A stretch of 64,000 nt of DNA, taken from assembly GCA_047967505.1 (NCBI GenBank), contig CM106541.1; one strand, 5' to 3'. The notes below the pieces were generated by a model, which was not told the origin of the DNA, did not search any database, and saw only the letters and a list, made by a program, of their open reading frames with translations. The stretch comes from Dipteris shenzhenensis (Eukaryota; Polypodiophyta; Polypodiopsida; Gleicheniales). The translations under genes and the position numbers were made by a program. Positions 42,389 to 54,511 of this stretch are shown here, piece by piece (positions within the stretch are counted from its first letter, which is position 1; every line of letters begins with the position of its first letter).

Positions 42389-42454
42389 GGAGTACTGCTC
42401 AGAGAGAATTTGATCTTCCCAGATGAAGAAATCTCAGAATTGTTGGGGCAGTAA
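42389..42454 (+). CDS. CAMTA: CAMTA terminal coding exon
   Basis: After a 261-bp intron (GTTAGT at 42128 to GATGCAG at 42388), 21 codons in phase 0 read GVLLRENLIFPDEEISELLGQ and stop at TAA 42452-42454. The short C-terminal tail after the QYRRML-type helix is the normal position for the CAMTA end. The tail sequence is not strongly conserved, so this rests on splice sites, phase and position. Confidence 0.75.
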   Translation, partial: GVLLRENLIFPDEEISELLGQ

Positions 42455-43949
42455 CTGGAGATGCGACGGAATCCTTAAATGGATTGTGGTAGCACTTGTG
42501 TATCATGTTTATGCCTGTGGAACATTGATTAGCAGAGGGTTTTCCTTCTCTATTCAAGGAGGGGTACTGACACGGTATAATCTGTAATGTTGAATCCCAT
42601 GATTTATGTGAGGATCCATCTGCTCAGTGACATATTTGACAGGAGAGCATGACTTAGAAGGGTGTAAATGCTTCTTTTAGAAACATGCATGCATGCATAT
42701 ATGTGTGTGTGTATGTGTATTTACTTTATCTCAGAGGCAGAAGCCTCTTACATGGGGCCTCTATCAAAGAGTGTAAAATATGTGGGATGTATACTCCTTT
42801 ACATACGCCGAATTGGAGTCTGATTTACAGGATCATGTGCTGTGCTTATTTAGAGCTTCACTTACATGGATAGATTCTTCACTAATACAAATGGTGCTTG
42901 CCTTTTCCCTTTTGCAAAGTTTTCCTCTTCAAAATAGAGCTTCTGGTTTGCAAACAGTTAAATTTCTCTCCATTAAATCAGAATATGTGACACCTGGATG
43001 ACAGATGCTTCTCTGAAGGAAAGAGATGATTTACTTTATCATCTTACCCTTTCTTTGCTTTTGTAAGTAAACATTGTCATCAAAGCATTTGAGTGCATGC
43101 TTGTGAATTCAAAATGTACTAAACAAGTTTGAAATTTGTGATTAGCATGGGCATGCCAGACTTGCTTCATTCCAATAGTCATCCTGGACAGGCTGTTTAT
43201 ACTTGATATGATGACATAAATGCTTGCTGAAGGACGCACAAATATATAATTGCAGGATTTAAAGCCCTTCTTATTTGGATTGAAATGCTATGCTAATAAG
43301 CATTTTCTTTGTTGATAATGGAAGGAAAATTTAGGAATCTGATTAAAATATATGGGCATGAAATATGACATTAAAATAGAAGAAATGTTTTGAGATTCTG
43401 TTAAACAAGGCTGTCCTTTTGTTCCCGATCTTTCCTTATTTGTGCTGATACATGGGACACTTTTTAAGATAGACGACCAAACATGGATGAAGGGACTCTG
43501 CTGGCAGACAGCTCTAAATGCAATGAGCTATCGCCTCCAGGTCGCCAGCACACCAGCCAAAAGGAACAGGAGATCTTCGGAGGCTAGTCTACATGTGGGA
43601 TCAAAACCTGATAAGGACCTCATGTCGCACTTATTGCGCACAAGCCAGTGCTGCTCTTGTGTAAAGGGTCTAAGCCGATGCATCCAGTTGAAGTCATCCA
43701 CCAATGCCTATGTAGGGCAAGAAATACACCTCTGTTATCTGTTTTGCCTAACCCCGCCGGGATGCATACAACCATTTGTGTGGATCCCACAAAAATGATT
43801 GTATCCCTCCCCACTTATGGACCTAGCAATGTGTGCGTGTTGTACTATGAAAGCAATATTAAGAGGCGATATACCAAACGGTAGTCAATTTGACTTGGTT
43901 TACCTCCAACACTCCCTACCAAGAGGTTGGTTGAGCTTCAATAAAGGAG
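42455..43949 (+). other. CAMTA 3' UTR and gene flank
   Basis: No coding region recognised. The first few hundred bases should be 3' UTR; no clear AATAAA signal was found, though TGTAATG near 42581 could serve. A GCATGCAT and (TG)n stretch lies at 42686-42718. An open frame at 43442-43798 has no recognisable motif. Confidence 0.5.
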
Positions 43950-44505
43950 TTTAAGTCTGACGTGTTCTTAACACTGGGGCAATCTATTTCTCTGTGCAAA
44001 TGGAAAGTCTCACCTAGCTCTCAAGTATCTCTTCGGTTGTCCTGAGGGAGTCCAACATAATCCATGGTTTGGCCCCCAAACTTGAAACCCTACGATCTTG
44101 TGAAAAAACCAATGGGCTTTTTCCAATTCATATTGGTCCTTGAGGCCACGCAATACACGCCCAAGAAAAGCCACATTCTCTCTAGGCTCTCGGATGAGCC
44201 ATCCACAAACAAGGCTATATCATCTGCAAACTGAGTCCAACAGTTTATATTGAATTAGAAGGTGCATCCCCCACGTTCCCATCAAATGTGAACATAGGAA
44301 ATACTATAGCTCCTCTAACACAAAAAGAAATAGGAAAGGGGCTCGTGGGCAATCTTGGTGTACTTATCATAAGGCTTCTTAAAATCCAACAAGAGGGTAG
44401 CAAAAGGTTGGGTCCTCCTCCCTTACCCAGTCTATGCCATAGCCTCTTAAAAGGTGAAGATGTTGAAGATGCTTCTCTCTTGTTGAAAACATGTCTGATT
44501 GCCAT
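43950..44505 (-). pseudogene. L1-type reverse transcriptase relic
   Basis: Minus strand, mixed frames. A LLDFKKPYDK block (the LDFKKAYD box) near 44390 and QFADDIALFVDGSSESLERM (the FADD catalytic box) near 44200-44240 are separated by much less sequence than normal, so a deletion lies between. GFKFGGQTMDYVGLP follows near 44060-44090. Heavily decayed; the family differs from L, M and R. Confidence 0.7.
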
Positions 44506-46117
44506 GGGTGAGGTTGGGTACGTGGGGATGGAGCCATGTGGGAAAATCGATGAATAAAAATCTTTTGCCTAGGTATTGGTGGGAAGATAGATAACTTAAA
44601 AACTCAAGTTATGGTTATAGAGATGGTGAAGATATCTCCCAAAGGGAGTTTCATATTGTAATTTTATTTGGGCAAAATTGATGAAAAAAGAAAGCCAATA
44701 TCATCATCTAGAAATCCACTTAAGGTTGAATCATTAGGTAGTGCTAGGGTTGTGAGAGTTGAACTAATTAACTTGGCTCTCAATCCTATCTTGGTTTCCT
44801 TTGTTGCAAGTTGGATGCTTCATACAAATAATATTGAAGATCCATCGACTTGCTTGTCCTCCAATCTGTGGACAAGTAAAGATGTAAAAAAGTAGTAGCC
44901 TAAATTGGTTGGATGCTAACACATTCTACGCGAGGAAGGGAGACTCAAACACCAAGGATATGTATCTTGATGATCAAACAACTATTTAGAATTATGGGAG
45001 GGGTGGAGGATATTAAAACTTGTATGGACATAGGCTTATCCTTTTGAAGCCAAATGCAATAATGGTCTAGTGAAGGGAAAAATAGATATGCTTGCTGGAA
45101 TTTGAGAAGTTCAAAAAATTAGAAGTTGAAAACAGCTCCATGATGGATGGATTTGGTAGGGCATGAGATTTCTTTCATTGTGTCCAAAAGGAAGTAGAAC
45201 TTGGAGGTTAAATGAGATTCAAGGGAATGAGAAACCACTAGCTCTTGGAAACGGCTCATATAGACATTGCAAATCGAAAGTATAGACAAACCTTCTTGGG
45301 AGGGTTAATGAACTTATAAAATTACCTTGGCATTGCCAGCTTTGATGTAAGTGAAGCACACAAATGGGGTTTGGACTGCGGCACTTTTTAGCTTTACATC
45401 TATTGTTTTTATGCTTGTTTCCTTCCAAAGAGAAAAGCTTTATTATTTACACGTTTTGAGAGGTAGTTGAAGTTGAGATGACAATCTGATAGTATCCATG
45501 GAGAAGAGACCAAGAGAAGCATTTGGTGAGGGTAGGATCCATGGAGAAGAGACAAAGTTGACATGAGAATTTGATAGGATCCATGGACAAGACACTAAGA
45601 GATGCATAATACCCCTGCTAGGAGATGAGGGTAGGAGAGATTGGATGTAGGTGTGGCCTCACATCACCTATAGTAAGAGTTTATACCTTATTGGAAGACT
45701 TTGCTACCATGAGAGAGAGAGAGAGAGAGAGAGAGTACACCATAGAAACCTACAACGTACAACTCTATTGAGAAATGAAGACCACATTGTCTTGTGTACA
45801 ACTTACCCTTAGGGTTAAAACTCCCATGTCCCCTTTTAGGGTATTCTTTAGACCTTAGTCTAGGTTGCAGATTTGCATCTATAACTTTGTGGGCCACGTG
45901 TATTATCAACTTGTAAGTGGGTTCTTTCTATAGAGGATTCTTATCTTATCAATGAGCAACCGTTCCTCTTAGATTACTCAAACTAGAGAAAGCAAGCTGT
46001 TAAAGAGCAAGCTCAACATCCACTTGGGTACATGTAAATGTATAATGGAAAGAGGGTCCTTATGGACTACATGTTTGTGAATAGCAATTAGACCCAAGAA
46101 GTTGTTGAGTGCCCCTA
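44506..46117. other. Intergenic sequence without a recognised gene
   Basis: No clear coding similarity. A short unit with ATCCATGGAGAAGAGAC recurs three times between 45493 and 45590 (last copy ATCCATGGACAAGACAC). A (GA)13 array lies at 45711-45737. Sequence around 45780-46080 has an LTR-like look but no ends could be fixed. Confidence 0.45.
45711..45737. repeat. (GA)n array
   Basis: About 13 GA units, flanked by TACCAT at 45705-45710 and TACACCAT at 45738-45745. Confidence 0.9.
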
Positions 46118-46325
46118 TGTAGGCCTCGATGGTGACTTAAGTGTTGTGGGGATGTTGAAGTGATGTCGATGGAGTCTTTACTCCAAGCTACTCCTTGTGA
46201 GAGCGATGCAAGGCACGAGCCGTCTATAAGTGTCACTCAAGCGGCCTCCGGATTGTTGCAATGTGTTTCGATGAGAGAGAGAGAGGGAAGGGGGAGAGGG
46301 GAGAAGAAAGGGGAGAAGCTAGCCA
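46118..46325 (-). repeat. Gypsy 3' LTR fragment
   Basis: Begins TGTAGGCCTCGATGGTGAC and is about 85-90% alike by eye to 56862-57077 (shared ATGCAAGGCACG, AAGTGTCACTCAAG, GATTGTTGCAATGTGTTTC). It joins integrase sequence directly at about 46325, so part of the LTR and the end of pol are deleted. Confidence 0.8.
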
Positions 46326-47350
46326 AGATGATGTATCTGGCCCCGATTCCCTTAGTTGCTGGGCTTATGGGTCTAATAAAATTGATGCCCCATTTCTCGA
46401 AGGGTTGATCGGTCAAGATTTCGGTCAAGGTCATCATGTTGACCTTGTGTGGGATTTGGATATGCTAGCAAGGGTCGCACCGTTTGATGAATTGGTCGCG
46501 TCTCCGAAGAGAGTCGACTACCAAAGGCTAGCTTGGAGCTCTTTACGTGCTGTAACATCAGCGACAAAATGACCTGCGATTCCTGAGTGGGCTTCCTCAA
46601 GCACATCGATGTATTCGTGCTCACACACACATCTTTGTAGGACGCCATCCTTGCCCTTGCCGTATAGTTGGCCTACTATTAGTTCATATGGTGCTCCGTC
46701 CTTAATGAGTTTGCAGGCTCTATCCTTTTGAAGGGCCTGGCCAAGGGGTAGGCCGTTGGCCAGGGAGTGACCGATCTCAGTGGCCCATTCAGGTATGATG
46801 TCGAGGAAGAAGACAGAAGCGTTAGGGAGGTTATATCTTTGACTCTTGTTGGGGCTTCACCATTTGGAATTCTCGACAGGTGGTTGGCCAGGACATGGGT
46901 TTTTCCTTTATGTACGACGACTGTGAAGTCAAACTCCAAGAGTATTAGTATGATGCATCCAATCATGCAGAGCTTGTTGACCAAGCATAACAATGCTTGG
47001 TGGTCCATGAAGAAGACAAACTTGTTAGCCAACAAGTAGTGCCTGAACTTCTTAACTGCATAGACCATGGCCAGACCTTCCCTCTCGGTTGTGGTGTAGT
47101 TGACCTCAGCCTCATTTAGTTGGCGGCTCGCAAAGTATATTGGGTAGTCCAAGTTATGCTCCCCTGGTTGGGCTAACACAAACCTGATAGCAAAGTTGGA
47201 GGCATCGATATGGATGTGGAATATTAGATTCCAGCCGGGTGATCTCAACACTGATGTGGTGGCTAGAGCTAGTTTGAGGGTTTTGAAGGACTTCTGGCAT
47301 TCCTCGGTTCACTCAAAGGATACTAGCAGTTTGTATAATGGGCGGGGCGG
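46326..47350 (-). pseudogene. Gypsy RNase H and integrase
   Basis: From 47251 down: HIHIDASNFAIRFVLAQPGE, DYPIYFASRQLNEAEVNYTT and TEREGLAMVYAVKKFRHYLL (RNase H, usual IDAS and TTEKE-like blocks), then VVHKGKTHVLANHLSRI. The integrase zinc region near 46560-46640 (RCVCEHEY, EEAHSGIAGHF in another frame) and the core start FEKWGINFIRPISPATKGIG follow to 46340, where the LTR joins. The catalytic DDE core is lost in the junction. Several stops and frameshifts. Confidence 0.87.
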
Positions 47351-47399
47351 GCTATGTTTGCATAGAGCAAGATGAACCTCCTATGATAGCCCGTGTAGC

Positions 47400-48308
47400 C
47401 AGTAAATTGTTGGACTCCCTTGGCGTTGGTGGGGGGTGGTAACTGCAAGATGAGTTTGATTTTATTGTGGTCTATAGAAATTCCATTCCAGGACACTATG
47501 TGGCCAAGAATGACACCATGTTTGACCTACAACTACTGGCACTTAAGAGGGTTCAGGGATATGTGGTATAAGCGGAACTTCTCGAGGATGATGAGCCTGA
47601 GATATTTCAGGTGGTCATGCCACGTCGAGTTCACGTAGATGTCATCCAAGAAGACTTCCACAAAGTCTCTCAGATATTCTTTGAATACCGTGATCATCAA
47701 CCGTTGGAAGGTGGCAGGGGAATTGGTTAATCCAAATATCATCACCCTAGCTACATACACACCCCACTCAGTTGTTGTGAAGGCCGTTTTATGTTGGTCT
47801 TGCGGGGTGATAGACACTTCGTTGTAACCCGAAAACCCATCTAGGAAGCTATAGGCTTCCTTTCCAACTACCCTTTCTAGAACATGTTCCATGAATGGAA
47901 AGGGGTAGTGGTCATGTCTAGTGGCAGTGTTAACCTTTTTCAAATCCATGCATACTCTAATTTTTCTATTTTTCTTCAGGCTATCACGATGGGTGATACC
48001 CAGTCCATATGCTCAATCTCATAGATGAATCCCGCATCTATGAGTTTCTGGATTTCCTCCGTCACTATGAGTGAATATTTGGGATTCATAGGGTAGGGGC
48101 GTTGATGTACCGGCCTAGCATAGTCTAGCATGGGTATCAGCTGCACTACCTCGACAGGCACCCCTTTCATGTTGGTGTACTTCTAGGCCATGCAGTCTTT
48201 GTACGCTAGTAGGAGATCTATTAAAGCGTTCTCCTTGTTGGAGGTGAGATCATCAGCGACGAATACGGGTTGGGGGTCCTACCCTTCTGAGACTAGGTTT
48301 ACCTCCTT
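47400..48308 (-). pseudogene. Gypsy reverse transcriptase
   Basis: Upstream end at VNLVSEG, ADDLTSNKENALIDLLLAYK and TNMKGVPVEVVQLIPMLDY. Then RPYPMNPKYSLIVTEEIQKL, IDAGFIYEIEHMDWVSPIVI, a stop or shift near 47970, MDLKKVNTATRHDHYPFPF, FLDGFSGYNEVSITPQDQHK, FGLTNSPATFQRLM and the catalytic box VFLDDIYV. This is a near-complete gypsy RT. The solo LTR at 48309-48906 separates it from the protease side. Confidence 0.9.
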
Positions 48309-48906
48309 TGTTAAATTACACAGCGCAGCGGAACAAAAACTGAACAAAGAATAGAGAGTACACAGCAAACTAGAAATGAACAAAATTTTCCTTCAATACT
48401 GATGTAGTATAGATGATGGCTCCGTCCACCCGTGCGCTCCCATAGTGGAGGTTAGATGGTGATCTAGACAGATACTAGGTGAAGAGCTACTAGCTGGAAG
48501 ATCTCTGCTAGAAGATCTGATTTGGTGCAATGGATTGGTGAGGTTGCCTCTTTATAGCTATGAGGGTGGTAGTCGGATCAACGTAGTCGGTGGAACCGAC
48601 CAGTCAACCTAGTCGGTGGAACCGACTAGTCGTCCATGGAATATTCAAGGAATATTCCCTCTACCGTCACCTTGGGAGCTCTCGCCCTCGAACCCCCACC
48701 AGGGGGGTCGCTGGCCCCCAAGCCCCAGCAAGAATAAGGGGCTCCCACACAATCACCTTTCTGATAGACCTCATATGACATGCAAGTTAGGATCCATCCA
48801 GTGTCCCGGGCTCACACATGGCTTCTCCTCATATGGGGGCCTTACAACTTAAGCACCTCGGACAACTGGTGGTTACCAGGAGGGTGGGGCGGGAGCATAT
48901 CTAACA
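48309..48906. mobile_element. Solo LTR, 598 bp
   Basis: Ends TGTTAAAT and ATCTAACA form the short inverted repeat typical of LTRs. The flanks TCCTT (48304-48308) and TGCTT (48907-48911) look like a 5-bp duplication with one change. Removing it rejoins gypsy coding sequence. It contains GTCGGTGGAACCGAC twice, about 27 bp apart, each able to form a hairpin, and a TTTATAGC stretch near 48554. Confidence 0.7.
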
Positions 48907-50060
48907 TGCTTGACCGAGGCTGGCCCATCGTACCCTTGGGAGCACCCATCTTCCCGAGATCTCTTGGCCTGTTGGTATAAGAGCTTGCAATCCTCGATCG
49001 TGTAGGCCTTGTAATGGGCTGGTCCTCGTTTTCTTCAGCCTCCTCCTTGTGGTCCTTTTGGCCTTAGTTGAGATTTTGGATACAGGGAGTTTCGGACCTG
49101 AAGGGGGCTCTTCCATTGCGCTTATAGAGCCGACAGGGGAGGTTATCTTACTCACCGTGGCTCACCAATTGGAGGAGAACTCATGGTCAGCAGTCATGGC
49201 ACCTATGTATGATAGCCAGTGGAGATTTGATTTTACCCTTATAGTTCCCTTGCTTACCTCTCGGGGTTTGAGCATGTTAAACACTCTTAGGGGAACCACT
49301 GGGGTCAGACCCTTGAGCTCTGGGGTGGTGATTTGGAACCCTATTCTCTCTGGGACATCTATGTTGGCCAATATGTGCATCTAGTTATGAGAGAATGTCG
49401 CCTCGGGAAGAGGTGCATAATAGAATTCATTAGACTCCTTTTCTTCCGCTTCCCTTTCACAGGGTTGAAATAGCTTCACAGATGTGGTTCGGGTGGTAGA
49501 GTCGGATTCTGTGGCAGCGGCAAACTGGTGTCCTGACAATGGGTGGACCTTGTAGGTGTGTAAGTCCACTTGCATGATTTTCTCCTCATGCCGCAAGTAG
49601 ATGTTATCAGTACGCCAGTTGTGCACGAGCCCAGACATTCGTAAGAAGGGTTTGCCTAGATAGCCTGATATCCTAGCTGCTGAGTGATGTCCATGACTAC
49701 AAACCTAATGGGGTACATGAATCCGAATACCTTAATGTTTATGCCAGTAAGCACTCCCAAGGGCTTTGCAGTTCCGCCATCGGCTAACTTTACGACTAGA
49801 TGGGTTTGCTCGAGTGCGGGATTTCCTCACTTTACCCAGCATTCATTCGTACAGACACTCACTCCCGCTCCCCCATCCAGGACGGCATCAAACTTTTGGT
49901 GTTGATAGATTATGGGGATAGTGGCATTCGTGTCATCACCCTCGAAGTACTAACCTAGCTTGTTGATGGGAACCTTGGGTAGGTTCTGCCCCTTTTTCGG
50001 CAATGATGGGTTGGGCTTAGGGCTGGCAAGGCCTGGGTGCAAGAGCGGTCTATTCATCCA
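48907..50060 (-). pseudogene. Gypsy protease and pre-RT region
   Basis: Near 49660-49900 the minus strand reads AVLDGGAGVSVCTNECW, then LADGGTAKPLGVLTGINIKV and MYPIRFVVMDITQQLGYQ, the retropepsin-like protease with DGGAG in place of the usual DSGA. It continues through WRTDNIYLRHEEKIMQVDL and NIDVPERIGFQITTPELKG to 48907, which is probably the spacer before RT. Stops and shifts throughout. Confidence 0.8.
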
Positions 50061-50255
50061 ATTGGATAAATCGCATCATAGGATGGGATTTCCTCTTAGT
50101 AGGGAGGCAATCATCATTTTTACCTCTGTCAATAGGAAGGCATCCAACCCGACACTATCGTAGGGTTCTTGTGAAGACACTCCTTCCATGGATAATAGGT
50201 CCTTGAAATCATAAAGGTCTCCTTCCTCCTGTAATTTTTGCAGCACTGGGTCTTC

Positions 50256-52290
50256 CTAGAACGTTGTCTGCATCAGATTCGGAGCTTCTAACTGATAGAA
50301 GCTGAAATGTTCCTCTTCATTCACCTTTTCCGGCACCTTGAGCGATTTCGCTCCTCGGTGGCCCATTAGGTGAGCTGGATGGATAGTATCTAACCCTCTG
50401 CTTGCTTTGAGTCGATGCTCAAACTTCTCTTGGCAGTCCCGTACCAAGTTCTGAGCATCTATTATGTATTGCTTTTCTCGGACTGCGTCAAGATAGGTCT
50501 CCTTAGAGGAGGGCAAGGGTGCTAGGCCTTGGGCCTACATTGGCTTGTTTACCTCTGGACTCAGAGGTAACTTAAGGCCACCCTGGGTGGAAGCACGTTC
50601 AGAGGCAGAGGAGGTGGTGAGAGTGGTTGTCTCCTCATCGAAACCGTCCTGGATAAGCACCTGGTCAGACCCATCACCTACCCTTATGGACTTCTTGGAC
50701 TGGGTCAGGGGATGTTGAGGGATCTTAGGGCCAGGCAGTAGGGACCCTTTATCTTTCCTTGCCGGTTTCCTCATTGCCTTGCCTAATGCCTTGACTTGCA
50801 TCCTTGTGATGACTTTTAGGGGCACTACGGCCACCTGGCCTTGTTTGATGCTAAGCATATTAAGGATGGTGCTCTTTGGTGGGATGATCGGGGTTGTCGG
50901 TCTTCTCATGGGATAGTCCTTGAACAGATGCTCGATCCCACACCCTACACACAAGGGTGTGGGGTCAGTCATGGGTGAAGCGGTGGGGGTATGATCCTTA
51001 TAGGGACAATCCTTCAAGAAATGTGGCCCTTGGCACTTGAAGCAAGACACCGGAGGGTTCGAAGCACCTCAATAGCGGCATTCACTTCCTCTGTGGGGGC
51101 CCTGGCAGGTGTAACATTGGAGCGGGGGCCTTTGGGCGAGTGAGTTGAGGCCTCTCGCCCTTGAGTTCACGGGAGTGGTCTAGAACACGAGACCTACTGA
51201 TCCTCTGGCAAGAGGTAGTGGCTTAGGGTGCCACTTCCTTCCCATAGAGGTAGTAGTTGTGAGGTCCGTGATCTGGATCTGTCTCCTCCTAGTCATTGGG
51301 CACTTCCTCTACCAACACTTGATTGATCAAAGGTATACGAGGTAGTGGAGGTTGGGGGCCCAATATGGGTGCTGATAACGGAGCTAGCTGAGCTTTGTAC
51401 TGGCTTGAACTAGCCAAAGGACCACCTTGTGTGTTCAGAGGGTTAGGTGGAGCCGTTAGGGCTAATAGGGGTCTCATTTGATACATGGGTTGGAGAGGGA
51501 CCTCGAAAATCGACATTGGGAGGTATCGTGGTTTCCCCACCTATGGCAGTGTGCGCAATAGAGTGCCGGCCTTGCCCTCAGGCATGGACTCATTGGAGGG
51601 ATGGTTGCCATTGCATACCCCGCACCAGACGTTGTCTCTCCGTGGAAAAAAGTGGGGGTTGCTTGGCACCTCCTCGGAGGTTCCTTTCCTCCACTGTTGT
51701 TTTAGCCGATTTAGTAGATTGGAGGCCAGCTCACTCATATCCAAGCCCTTGGGCTCGTTGGTCTCCTTCTCGATTGTTTCTACACTCAAAGACCTCATTG
51801 ATGGAGCTATTTATGAGGGATTCGGGGTTTTATCTGCATTCGCCTTGTCCATCATGTTGTCACTTATACGGATGGCCACCTTGGTGCATAGATCGAAGGA
51901 GGTAGGATTCATCACCATTAGGTGGTCGTGTAGCTTCAGGTCTGCCAATCCGATGAGGAAGCAGGTAGCAGTTGTTTGTCGCTCATCCGCTCGTACGGTT
52001 CATAGCAGCAGGCATTGAGGTGCTTGATCCTGGCAATGTAATCCCTAAGGGATTCCTTGTCATTCTGCTTTACCTCATACAACTAGTTAATTGGGCTCCA
52101 CTTATGCCCGCTGGGGCGAACCCCACAATGAAGGTCTTTCTGAACATCTCCTAGCTGACTTTCTCTTCTTGGGTGAGATCCCTATACCATTGGCCTGCTT
52201 TGCCATCCAAGCTGAGACCGAATGCATTGGCCATTTCTAGGTCCCCGGGAGCACCAAATCGCTAATTTTCTCAAATCGCTCCACATGGGA
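50256..52290 (-). pseudogene. Gypsy gag, capsid and zinc knuckles
   Basis: The capsid part near 51900-52290 reads MANAFGLSLDGKAGQWYRDL and KVSWEMFRKTFIVGFAPAG. Next come ETIEKETNEPKGLDMSELAS, then two knuckle-like motifs at 50890-51050: CFKCQGPHFLKDC (C-x2-C-x4-H-x4-C minus one spacing) and CVGCGIEHLFKDY with the last Cys lost. The tail down to 50256 (NLVRDCQEKFEHRLKASRG) leads to the protease. Stops and frameshifts throughout. The N-terminal part continues at 54512-55222, beyond a nested element. Confidence 0.85.
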
Positions 52291-52295
52291 GACCG

Positions 52296-52593
52296 TGTTG
52301 GACTTGCAAGAAGGATTGAGCAAGTGAAGCAAAGAAGAGAGTTTATTCAAGAGAGACAGCAGGCCCAATATATAGGCTCCAGTTACATCCAGTAATGACA
52401 TCACATGTGAGCTCAGTAGAGCATCTAGATCCACAAATCTCTCAATCAGTTCCATGATTCTCTCAATCACACACCACACACCTAGATTCACTCAATCACA
52501 CCTACTGACACCTATCCAGGCACACCATGTGTTCACACACTCACAACCTTAGACCTTAGGACTCTAGATCCCATTACATCAATTTGTCCTTCA
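52296..52593 (-). repeat. 3' LTR of the non-autonomous element
   Basis: Starts TGTTGGACTTGCAAG and ends TTTGTCCTTCA. It is the 3' LTR in the element's minus orientation because the polypurine tract lies next to it. Confidence 0.93.
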
Positions 52594-54201
52594 TTCCCCC
52601 CATAAATTGATGACCTCAACCCTAGCAGTAGTCCATGGGAAACTTCATGGCTTGCCCACCTCTAGTGGCAATGCACATGATACACAACCTGGTATTCACT
52701 CTAGTTGCATCAGCAGACAGTAGACTCATTTGGGCATCCTCATCCCAACATGATCTCACTTTGACGTTGGTTTGTTGGTTTATAATTGGGAGATAGACAA
52801 TGACTATGCATGGGAATACCCTTAGATCCAACAAGGTAACACATAAGACTAACAATCATTTGAGGGGGACATCCCAAGGTAGAGAACCCTTATTGACCAC
52901 ACACACAAAAACATTCTAAGAGATGTGGGGAAATACCCTCCTTTGATGGCATATCTTGTCCTTTTCCTCCTTCTCTTCCAAGCTACCATCGTGTGAGGTT
53001 CATTGTCATTGGAGAGGTTCTTGGTGTAGCCAATCTTGTAACTCTTTTGCTCTTTGTCCTTCTCTACACTCTTTAATGTATCTTGTCCATATTCTACAAT
53101 ACAAGATCCTTGTAGTCCTTCACCTTCTTGTCCCAGCTTTAAAAACATTTTGTGAATCATATGGATTGAAGAGGGTCTTACCACTTGTCATGCAAGGGCA
53201 GTTTCTACTCTTGTACAAGAGGTGGTCATGATTGTATGGCAAGGTATAGTCAACCAAATGCAAGTACATTTCATACATCATGAAAGATATTGAAACCATA
53301 ACTAAGGCATCTTTAAAATAAGAATATCATAATGGTTGTAGTTGAAACCTTTGATCCAATCATATCCATTGGAAATCATCATGCAAGTCATGATATATTC
53401 TTCCTTCATGAAAGCTCTTGTCATAGTCAACCCACACTAGTCAACAAGATAGTATGACTTGAAATACACTTCAAAGCATCATAACCTCAATATAAAAGAT
53501 GAAAAATTCATTCAACTGAACTTAAAAGAGCATTCTCACAACTGAAAAAGCAATCTTTGAATTTTGATCTGTACTTTAACTCCTTAAGCATCACCTTAGC
53601 ATTTAGTGTAGCATCAACCTTCAAAAATAGTCTAGAAATGCTTGCAAAAAGCAGAGGAACCTTGGATGGTTGCTACCTCACTCCACAAAGCATCAAATAG
53701 AGGGAATTTGCTACGCAATCAAAGGTACTTGGAAGTAGAAGACTTAGTGCAAGTCTCAGACCAAACGAAGCTTCACACCTCCAAGGCAGCATCATCTTCT
53801 CCACCTCCAAAAACATGTCTTCTTCAAAACCCGACTGGTTTTTCCTTAGTTTCTTGTCATTCCCTTGACTATTTGCTCTCAAAATTCACCAGAAGGTGGC
53901 CCATAGGGTCCCCTAAGTGCGCCTTAGACCGTTTTTGAAATGATGGCTTCAGCAAGCTGTATCATCAGAAATGGTGCAGGATAGGGCGAGTGTAAGCATG
54001 GGTTGTAGAAAGCCAGAAGCCTCTAGAGTGGAAGTGCGCCTATATGAGGGGAATCTATGGCTGAAACGGACAATGGTCGCCTACATTGGGAGAACAAGCA
54101 CTTGGAAATTCTGCTCAAAAGAGGAGAAAATGGAGAAGAAGAGAGTGTGAGGAAAAGATGATGACATGGCACTCAAGGAGGTCTCAAGGAGAGTGAACCA
54201 A

Positions 54202-54214
54202 GGCTCTGATACCA
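54202..54214 (-). promoter_or_regulatory. Primer-binding site, tRNA-Met type
   Basis: GGCTCTGATACCA on the plus strand equals TGGTATCAGAGCC on the minus strand, the standard plant copia primer site. Confidence 0.93.
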
Positions 54215-54216
54215 CA

Positions 54217-54511
54217 TGTTGGAGTTGCAAGAAGGATTGAACAATTGAAGCAAAAGAGAGAGTTTATTTAAGAGAGACATGCCCAACATATAGGTTCCAG
54301 TTACATCTAGTAATGACATCACATGTGAGCTCAGTAGAGCATCTAGATCCACAAATCTCTCAATCAGTTCCATGATTCTTTCAATCACACACCACACACC
54401 TAGATTCACTCAATCACACCTATTGACACCTATCCAGGCACACCATGTGTTCACACACTCATAACCTTAGACCTTAGGACTCGAGATCCCATTACATCAA
54501 TTTGTCCTTCA
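54217..54511 (-). repeat. 5' LTR of the non-autonomous element
   Basis: Starts TGTTGGAGTTGCAAG and ends TTTGTCCTTCA, next to the primer site. It differs from the other LTR by scattered substitutions and a few short indels. Confidence 0.93.

Larger units (their letters stand above)
52296..54511 (-). mobile_element. Non-autonomous LTR retrotransposon, copia-type primer site
   Basis: Two LTRs, 52296-52593 (298 bp) and 54217-54511 (295 bp), start TGTTGGA and end CCTTCA and are highly alike. The primer site, complementary to the tRNA-Met 3' end (TGGTATCAGAGCC on the minus strand), is at 54202-54214, two bases from the right LTR; a polypurine tract, TTTATGGGGGGAA, abuts the left LTR at 52594-52606. 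Flanks GACCG (52291-52295) and GACCA (54512-54516) are a 5-bp duplication with one change. The 1.62-kb interior has no gag or pol, so it must have moved with proteins from another element. It lies inside gypsy gag. Confidence 0.92.

Noticed and set aside
43442-43798. 118-residue open frame downstream of CAMTA
   Set aside because: No motif recognised, atypical start context, lies between transposon relics; not enough to call a gene.
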